In this document: one piece after another, positions 5,253 to 10,031 of the stretch
How the letters are laid out: every line of letters starts with the position of its first letter
How positions within the stretch are numbered: the first letter of the stretch is position 1
DNA from: Verrucomicrobiota bacterium
GTDB taxonomy: Bacteria > Verrucomicrobiota > Verrucomicrobiia > Opitutales > Opitutaceae
Direction of reading: 5' to 3'
Assembly: GCA_030916665.1 (NCBI GenBank)
Contig: JAUPWC010000056.1
Location: 1-10,031, forward strand
Length of the DNA stretch: 10,031 bases
Program-made: the position numbers and the translations under genes
The notes under the pieces: model-generated
What the model saw: only the letters and a program-made list of their open reading frames with translations
Databases searched by the model: none
What the model was told of the DNA's origin: nothing

Positions 5253-8165
5253 CTAGAGTTGGGCGAGCGCGTTCAGGTCGCGGAAAGCTTGGGCGAGGCG
5301 GGCTTGGATGGCGCGGTAGTTCGCTTTGGCCAATTCCGCTTTTTCCGCGTCGATGGCGTCGATCTTGTCTTGGTGGAATTTTCTTTCGTCGGCGAGTTGC
5401 CCTAACTGGCGTCGATCACCGGTGCGATCCCAGTTCTCCTTGAAGGCTTCGGGCGCGTTTTCCCAGCTGACGGCCATGCGGACTTGTTCCTCCTTGGCGC
5501 GAGCTTCGTCGGCGACGTGGGCCCGCCGGCGGCGGTCGAGTTCCGGGGTCTCGGGCGGACGGTCGAGCGGGAGGCAGTCGGTGATGCAGGCGTTCAGGAC
5601 GTCGAGCTGGCGGGCGAGGGCCCGGTTGCTGCCAAAATTCTGGTGCAGCGAGGCGATGAAGGTGCGCGTGTCCGCCCAGCGGGAGCGGCGCAGGCCGGAG
5701 GCGAGGGCGGCGATTTGGACGGAGAGGGATTTTTTTAGAAACGGGTCCATGCGGGCGACGAAGGCGCGGTGTTCCTCGTCACTGAGCGGGGTGGCCTGCA
5801 GGAGATCGTGCCAGAGCCGGACGGCGTTGGCGTCAGGCAGGTCGTGGGTAAAGGCCAGGTCGGCGACGGCAGGTTGCGCGAGAGCCAGGGCGTCGGAGGC
5901 CGAGAGCTGCCGGAGCGACGCGAGCAGACCGCAGGCGTCGGGCAGGCGTTGTTCGGCGGCGCGAACGTGCACGAGCCCGGCGAGGCAAAACGTGTAGGCG
6001 CGCCGGGCGTCGGCCGGGAGTTTTGTGGGGTTGAGCGTCTGGCCGCCGGAAAAAACCTGGGCGAGATGGCGGAGCAGGCCGTCGAGCGCCTGGGTGGTGG
6101 CGGCAATCTTGGCGGAGCGCTCGGCGGCCGGTGCGGCCTGCAGGGCCGCGCAGAGACCGCGGACGACGCGGACCGGGTCGTTGTTCGCGGCGAGGCTGTC
6201 GAGGGCGGCGCGTGTGGCCTTGTTCCGGCGGACGATTTTCTTCGTATCCTCGATGGCGGCGGCGGCGAGGTTGTCCTCACAGAGGCGCCAGTGGGCGAGG
6301 GGGAGCAGGATGCGGGGCGCGAAGCGGTCGGGCTGGGTCCCGATGATCGCGCGGATCTGGGCGGGAAAGGCGGGGTCGGCTTTGCCGCCATTGAGCAGGT
6401 TCCAGATCTGCTGTTCTGCGGCGGTGAATTTTTCGTCCTGCGCCGGGAGATCCGCGACCGCCGCGAGGAGGTCAGGGAGCGGCGCGAAGGCGGGGTGTTT
6501 GCCCGGGACGCACCACCGTTGAAGATCCGTGAGGGCGCGTTCGGCGGAGAAGACATGGCCGGTGCTGAGCGCGTTGACGATGCGGAGGTGGCAGAGGCGT
6601 TGGACGAGCGCGACGCTGTCGGCGGGGAGACGGCCGGCGGAGAGGTAGGCGTCGCCGTGGAGGGCGGAGAGTTGGGCGGCGATGTCCGTGGCGGCGGCGA
6701 GGGCGGCGGCGAGGTGTTTTTCGGGGACGTCGGTCGGTGGGTAGCGGAGGAGTTGGGCGTGGGCTTCGTGAAACGGGTTGCGTTCGAGGGCCGTGAGTTG
6801 GGCGCGGTAGGCCTCGAGGGAGATCGCGGGGTCGGTGTTGGGAAACTGCTCGAGCTTGGCCAACTGGAGGCGGGCCTCGGCGGGGTCCTGTTCGAGGAGG
6901 GCGAGGCGGTAGCGGAGCTTGGCGACGGCGACGACATAGTCGGCTGCGCGCGGGACGGCCGGGCTGTCGGCGGGGAGCTCCTGATAGAGCCGGGCGAGGA
7001 CGGCGTCCTCCGTCTCGACGAGGGTGCGGTAGGCGGTGAGCGAGGCGAGTTGATCGGGGGTGAAGCGGGTGTCGAGCGGCGCGTTGAGCAGGGCGGGGGC
7101 GCGGTGGGCCTCGAGGCGGGCGAGGGCCTGGTGGACGCGCGAGGCGAGCCGCAGGCGCGGGTCGGCGAGGAGCGGCTTGAGCTTCTCGCGCCAGGCGAGA
7201 CCGAGGCCGGCTTCCGACTCGGCGCGGGCGAGGTCGCCGTGGAGATCGTGGTGGGCGAAGTCGAAATCCGGCTGGGTGGCACGAACGTCGGCGAGGAGTG
7301 AGAAAAGGTTTTCCCAATCGGCGAGCGGGGCGGGCGTGATGCAGACCTCGCGCGCGGCGGCGACGGCCATCGCGGCGAGGCGCACGGCGCCGGGCTCACG
7401 GATGGATTCGCCGAGGAGGGTGCGGATCAAATCGCGGAACCCGCGTCGCGCGCGCTGGAGGTTGGCGGGGGAGAAACTCTGCTCGGCGTCGAACTGCTGC
7501 TGGAGATTGTTGACCGCGCGAAAATAGAGGCCGTCGGCGAGGGTGTAAGCGCGGGCGGCGGCGGCGAGTTCGGCGTAGGCGAGGAAGTCGGCGGAGTAGG
7601 GATCACCGGGCTCCGGGGTGGCGGAGAACTTCGTGAGGGTGGCGGCGTGTTGCGCGCAGTGGGCCTGCCACTCGGCGAGCGCCCAGGCCGGGGCGCCGGT
7701 GGCACGCGCGGCGTCGCGGTCGGCGGCTGCGAGTTCGCCGGTGTGCCAGAACATCCACGCCCGGGCCAGCATGACCTCACCGCGGACGGCGGGTTGGGGG
7801 AGTGCGGCGTTGGCGTGTTCGGCCGCGAAGTTGACCGCGCCGAGGCGGGCGAGGATGAGCGCGCGCCGGGCGTGCGAGCGGGCGGCGATGACGGGATCGG
7901 CGGCCTCCTCCGCCCGCAGGGCCTCGGCAAAGGCCCGGACGAGCCGGCCCTGCTGGAGCATGGCGGCCCCGGCGTCGGAGGACGGAATTGTGGCATCGGC
8001 CGCGAGGAGATCCGCGGCGTCGGCGGCCAGGCCGCGGGCGACCGGGTATTCCGAGCCGATGGGCTCGCCGCCGAAGAACAGGGCGTCGGGTTTCTCCTCC
8101 TGTGACGCGAGAACAGGAACGAGGAGGAGGCTGGCGGCGCAGAGGGCGGCGAGGTGGCGGGCCAT
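5253..8165 (-). CDS. Large exported helical-repeat (TPR-like) protein of unknown function (970 aa)
   Basis: This is the largest gene in the window. A signal peptide covers residues 1-20 (MARHLAALCAASLLLVPVLA, cut likely before S21). Helix pairs of TPR character follow: about 95-122 (HARRALILARLGAVNFAAEH) and about 130-156 (ARAWMFWHTGELAAADRDAA). The rest is a long solenoid-like helical array with few beta segments. The C-terminal 93 residues (878-970) are strongly charged and look like a coiled coil, beginning RRRRAHVADEARAKEEQ. There are no catalytic motifs and no later membrane helix, so a periplasmic or cell-surface scaffold is plausible. The frame stays open upstream to 8870, but that part is out-of-frame reading of the 213-aa gene. 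ATG 8165 is chosen because the signal peptide starts there, 11 bp after the neighbour's stop. Family unrecognised. Confidence 0.88.
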   Translation of the reverse strand: MARHLAALCAASLLLVPVLASQEEKPDALFFGGEPIGSEYPVARGLAADAADLLAADATIPSSDAGAAMLQQGRLVRAFAEALRAEEAADPVIAARSHARRALILARLGAVNFAAEHANAALPQPAVRGEVMLARAWMFWHTGELAAADRDAARATGAPAWALAEWQAHCAQHAATLTKFSATPEPGDPYSADFLAYAELAAAARAYTLADGLYFRAVNNLQQQFDAEQSFSPANLQRARRGFRDLIRTLLGESIREPGAVRLAAMAVAAAREVCITPAPLADWENLFSLLADVRATQPDFDFAHHDLHGDLARAESEAGLGLAWREKLKPLLADPRLRLASRVHQALARLEAHRAPALLNAPLDTRFTPDQLASLTAYRTLVETEDAVLARLYQELPADSPAVPRAADYVVAVAKLRYRLALLEQDPAEARLQLAKLEQFPNTDPAISLEAYRAQLTALERNPFHEAHAQLLRYPPTDVPEKHLAAALAAATDIAAQLSALHGDAYLSAGRLPADSVALVQRLCHLRIVNALSTGHVFSAERALTDLQRWCVPGKHPAFAPLPDLLAAVADLPAQDEKFTAAEQQIWNLLNGGKADPAFPAQIRAIIGTQPDRFAPRILLPLAHWRLCEDNLAAAAIEDTKKIVRRNKATRAALDSLAANNDPVRVVRGLCAALQAAPAAERSAKIAATTQALDGLLRHLAQVFSGGQTLNPTKLPADARRAYTFCLAGLVHVRAAEQRLPDACGLLASLRQLSASDALALAQPAVADLAFTHDLPDANAVRLWHDLLQATPLSDEEHRAFVARMDPFLKKSLSVQIAALASGLRRSRWADTRTFIASLHQNFGSNRALARQLDVLNACITDCLPLDRPPETPELDRRRRAHVADEARAKEEQVRMAVSWENAPEAFKENWDRTGDRRQLGQLADERKFHQDKIDAIDAEKAELAKANYRAIQARLAQAFRDLNALAQL

Positions 8166-8176
8166 CGCGGTCGCGA

Positions 8177-8818
8177 TCAGAGATGCAGGGAGAGGCGGAC
8201 GCGGAAGCTGCCGGTATCCATGTCGACGATGAGCGGCATTTGCTCGTTGTCGAAGAGGCGGATGAACTTCTCGCCGTCGGCGGATTTGAGCAGGATCGTT
8301 TCGATGCCGCCGATGGTGTCGTTGCTGTCGGGGATGCAGCCGTAATCGATGGAGAGGGGCATAACGCCGGCGCCCTCGGGGTCGAGGGTGAAGGTGACTT
8401 TGCCGTCGTGGCCGAGGTCGAGCTCGATGGATTTGCCGGCCTTGGCGTCGGTGAAGACCTTTTTCGAGACCCAGACGGAGGTCTTGTCGGGGAGGGTGAG
8501 TTCGCCGGCCTCGAAGTGGTTGTGCAGTGCGGTGGCGGTAGCGACGGCCTCGGGGGACATCGTGACGATGCCGACGGGTCCGAGGTCGGAGAAAATGTAA
8601 CGGAACTTGATCGGGCCAGCCGACTGGGAGGACGGGTCGAAGGCGATGAGCAGGGTGCCGCCGTTGCTGAGTTTGTAGACCAGACGCGATTGGGGGCCGA
8701 AGAGTTTGAACGCGAGCGCCGGGGAAGCGGCGGGAGCAGGCGGAGCATCCTCGGCGGCAAGGCGCGAGGACGCGGTGAAGACGAGGGCGAGGACGAGGAA
8801 GGGGAGGTGGAGTTTCAT
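8177..8818 (-). CDS. Exported beta-rich protein of unknown function (213 aa)
   Basis: MKLHLPFLVLALVFTASSRLAAED is a clear Sec signal peptide (about residues 1-22), followed by an Ala/Pro-rich linker (25-35). The mature part (36-213) alternates short strands and turns: LVYKLSNGGTLLIAFDPS (46-63), KFRYIFSDLGPVGIVTM (71-87), SIELDLGHDGKVTFTLDPEG (130-149), a loop with DYGCIPDSNDTIGG (158-171), and a final SFRVRLSLHL strand. This suggests a beta sandwich or barrel-like fold. A single cysteine (161) rules out an internal disulfide after export. I do not recognise the family. ATG 8818 is 17 bp after the three-helix membrane gene and has the leader CTTTTTCCTCCTCCC without a Shine-Dalgarno sequence. 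It directly precedes the 970-aa exported protein (11 bp), so both are likely made from one message. Confidence 0.82.
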   Translation of the reverse strand: MKLHLPFLVLALVFTASSRLAAEDAPPAPAASPALAFKLFGPQSRLVYKLSNGGTLLIAFDPSSQSAGPIKFRYIFSDLGPVGIVTMSPEAVATATALHNHFEAGELTLPDKTSVWVSKKVFTDAKAGKSIELDLGHDGKVTFTLDPEGAGVMPLSIDYGCIPDSNDTIGGIETILLKSADGEKFIRLFDNEQMPLIVDMDTGSFRVRLSLHL

Positions 8819-8835
8819 GGGAGGAGGAAAAAGGA

Positions 8836-9186
8836 TCAGGAATCGTAACCTTGGGCGCGGAGCCAGGCATGCAGGGCGAGCAACGTGCCGCCGACGAGCA
8901 CGGCGGAGGCGACGCCGAGCCAGCGGAGCGCGGCGGGTTTTTCGCGCAGGGCGCGCACGGCGTGGTAGCCGGTCAGTCCCCGGATCATCCAATAGATCCC
9001 GAGCAACACGCCCATCTCGCCGAGTGCCAACGCAGCGGCGAAAGTGCCAACGGTTTCCCCGCGCTCGATCGCGCCGAGGATCGTGCGGCCTTGGAACGCG
9101 AGCAAGGCCGCACCGCCGAGAAAAAAACCGGCGCCAAGGAGTCGCGCGCCCGCGTCGGAACGCGGTTGCCAGAGGGGCTCGGACAT
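8836..9186 (-). CDS. Small three-helix membrane protein (116 aa)
   Basis: Three hydrophobic helices are visible at about 14-32 (ARLLGAGFFLGGAALLAFQ), 47-68 (GTFAAALALGEMGVLLGIYW) and 88-108 (LRWLGVASAVLVGGTLLALH). They are joined by a short loop RTILGAIERGET and by a basic, probably cytoplasmic loop RGLTGYHAVRALREKPAALR (69-88). No known family motif is seen. ATG 9186 is preferred over longer frames: it lies 8 bp after the stop of the 186-aa gene, has an AAGG about 6 nt upstream, and the extra upstream residues are Arg/His-rich and read out of frame from the neighbour. The protein is likely an inner-membrane component of the same gene set. Confidence 0.78.
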   Translation of the reverse strand: MSEPLWQPRSDAGARLLGAGFFLGGAALLAFQGRTILGAIERGETVGTFAAALALGEMGVLLGIYWMIRGLTGYHAVRALREKPAALRWLGVASAVLVGGTLLALHAWLRAQGYDS

Positions 9187-9194
9187 GGGGCGCC

Positions 9195-9755
9195 TTAGCG
9201 CGCGTAGAGTCCGCAGGGAGCGGAAACCGCGGGCGGCCCGCCCGTGATGCCGGTGGGCGGGAGCAAGAGCGGAACGCTTTTCCCGTCGATCCACAGCTCG
9301 GCGGAAGCGGCGGCTCGTTCGACACCCTGCTGCCAGAACGGCGTCATGGCTGCCGGCGCGCGGTGCACGAGTTCGGCGGCGCCGAGGCCTGAAAGCTTGG
9401 TGCGGATCTCGTGACCACCCACGCGGACGGTGGCGGTGGCGGTGTCGGCGGTGAAGGCGAAGTCGAACGAGGCCGGCAGGACCGGCGCACCGGCGAACGG
9501 GGTGCCGGCGAAGATCTTCGGCCCGAAATACGGGCCGACGTTGACGGCGTCGGTGGAGACAAAACCCATCACGAGCGGGGAGCCCGCGGGATCGGTTTGC
9601 AGCAGGATCATGCCGGCGGGTGCGCTGCCGCGGGGCGTGTGAACGAGGCGGGCGACATGCACGATTACGTTGGGCATAGGGAGCCCGGGCGCGGTGGCGG
9701 CGACGAGATCGACGCCCGCTTCCCAGCTCATCCAGTCGGAAAGGGTGGTGGCCAT
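9195..9755 (-). CDS. Protein of unknown function, first gene of the leftward cluster (186 aa)
   Basis: I do not recognise this protein. It lacks a signal peptide and membrane helices. The sequence looks like a compact beta-rich domain with many Gly/Pro turns: NVIVHVARLVHTPRGSAPAG (29-48), GMILLQTDP (48-56), LVMGFVST (61-68), GPYFGPKIFAGTPFAGAPVL (74-93), paired strands SFDFAFTADTATATVRVGGH (96-115), then a helical WQQGVERAAASAELWIDG (141-158) and a Pro/Gly-rich end (PPTGITGGPP). The mix of FGPKIFAGTPF and TGITGGPP turns looks conserved rather than random, so a family should be findable. ATG 9755 is used; the upstream in-frame part lies in the divergent promoter region. On the minus strand a TATTAT (9783-9778) lies about 23 nt upstream of the ATG and could be a -10 box. 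The leader is A-rich (CCGAAACAAC) without a Shine-Dalgarno sequence. Confidence 0.8.
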   Translation of the reverse strand: MATTLSDWMSWEAGVDLVAATAPGLPMPNVIVHVARLVHTPRGSAPAGMILLQTDPAGSPLVMGFVSTDAVNVGPYFGPKIFAGTPFAGAPVLPASFDFAFTADTATATVRVGGHEIRTKLSGLGAAELVHRAPAAMTPFWQQGVERAAASAELWIDGKSVPLLLPPTGITGGPPAVSAPCGLYAR

Positions 9756-9777
9756 GTTGTTTCGGTTGTTGGGCGAT

Positions 9778-9783
9778 AATACC
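9778..9783 (-). promoter_or_regulatory. Candidate -10 box for the leftward operon
   Basis: On the minus strand TATTAT differs from the TATAAT consensus at one base. It sits 22 nt before ATG 9755, a normal distance for a short 5' leader, in one of the few AT-rich spots of the divergent region. No good TTGACA lies 16-18 bp upstream (the hexamer at 17-bp spacing reads TATGCC), so the box may depend on an activator or be fortuitous. Confidence 0.35.
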
Positions 9784-9803
9784 GGAAAGCCCGGATGAAG
9801 GGC

Positions 9804-9821
9804 ATACGCGTTTATGCGTAG
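9804..9821. promoter_or_regulatory. Degenerate inverted repeat matching the site at 1249-1268
   Basis: ATACGCG (9804-9810), spacer TTTA, TGCGTAG (9815-9821). The right arm is identical to the inner seven bases of the aroG-region repeat, the left arm matches five of seven, and the 4-bp spacer is the same. It lies between the divergent starts at 9755 and 9894, just upstream of the TATTAT box, a position from which a bound protein could control the leftward operon. A further imperfect hairpin follows (CCGTG at 9822-9826 with CACGG at 9836-9840). Two sites in one 10-kb window are suggestive but not proof of a shared operator. Confidence 0.35.
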
Positions 9822-9893
9822 CCGTGGCCCGCAGGCACGGTCGGACCCGGATTTTCGCCTCGCGGCGGCCCAGTCGGGGACAAAGCTGCCGCG

Positions 9894-10031
9894 ATGCTTT
9901 CCCTCTGCCAGCACGGTTACGAAACCTTCCTCGAGCGCGAACTCGCGGGCGCGGGGCTGGCCGTGGCGGAGAAGGGCCCGGGCTGGGCGTTGGTGGGTGG
10001 GGCGAATCCTCCGGATGAGCCGTCGGGTTCC
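9894..10031 (+). CDS. N-terminal fragment of a possible RlmM-type RNA methyltransferase (runs off the window)
   Basis: ATG 9894 opens a frame of 46 codons with no stop before the window ends. It begins MLSLCQHGYETFLERELAGA and continues with GLAVAEKGPGWALVGG. The start CxxGYExxLxxEL followed by a GPGW turn resembles the N-terminal region of RlmM (YgdE), the AdoMet-dependent 23S rRNA ribose methyltransferase, whose first residues include CRPGFEKE. With only 46 residues this is a suggestion: the catalytic domain is outside the window. The gene is divergent from the leftward operon, with 138 bp between starts. A GGGGAC (9877-9882) about 11 nt upstream is a weak ribosome-binding candidate. Confidence 0.5.
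   Translation, partial: MLSLCQHGYETFLERELAGAGLAVAEKGPGWALVGGANPPDEPSGS

Noticed and set aside
5769..7301. Plus-strand open frame of 510 codons opposite the 970-aa gene
   Set aside because: It is antisense to a gene with a signal peptide and a coherent helical pattern; the translation is a Gly/Glu/Val-rich low-complexity read typical of the reverse complement.
5735..7399. Minus-strand open frame of 554 codons in another frame of the 970-aa gene
   Set aside because: The Ser/Pro/Arg-rich composition is characteristic of a shifted frame in GC-rich DNA; it cannot coexist with the real reading frame.
8166..8870. N-terminal extension of the 970-aa frame up to 8870, giving 1205 residues
   Set aside because: The extra 235 residues are Arg/Pro/His-rich and overlap the whole 213-aa exported protein gene; the signal peptide begins at 8165.

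Overview
The window is very GC-rich (roughly 70 % by eye), densely coded bacterial chromosome. Codon use is uniform, several starts carry pyrimidine-rich leaders instead of Shine-Dalgarno sequences, and there are many secreted or membrane proteins without obvious relatives. An environmental bacterium such as a member of the Verrucomicrobiota (Opitutaceae-like) would fit, but this is an inference from style; no rRNA or other phylogenetic marker is present. I see no tRNA, rRNA, CRISPR array, transposase or phage gene.

Layout. Positions 1-106 are a spacer opening with a perfect 33-bp AT-rich palindrome. A class I DAHP synthase gene (first step of aromatic amino acid synthesis) follows on the minus strand (107-1168). 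It is divergent from a tryptophan-rich 317-aa protein of unknown function on the plus strand (1322-2275); their shared 153-bp promoter region holds a perfect 8-4-8 inverted repeat. The 317-aa gene ends 8 bp from the end of a long leftward gene cluster.

The cluster fills 2284-9755 with eight minus-strand genes separated by 8-31 bp or overlapping by 4 bp, so it is probably one operon. In transcription order it encodes: a 186-aa unknown protein; a 116-aa three-helix membrane protein; a 213-aa exported beta-rich protein; a 970-aa exported helical-repeat protein; a 472-aa exported helical protein; a 248-aa protein with two C-terminal membrane helices; a 93-aa protein resembling the polymorphic-toxin immunity family Imm31; and a 151-aa exported OmpA-like domain protein. 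Four of the eight have signal peptides and two have membrane segments, so the products probably act at the cell envelope. No toxin domain is recognisable. This operon is the best candidate for an undescribed system, though nothing in the sequence proves what it does.

At the right edge a divergent plus-strand gene begins at 9894 and runs off the window; its first 46 residues resemble the start of an RlmM-type RNA methyltransferase. The divergent region 9756-9893 carries a degenerate copy of the same 7-4-7 inverted repeat found in front of the DAHP synthase gene, hinting at a shared regulator.
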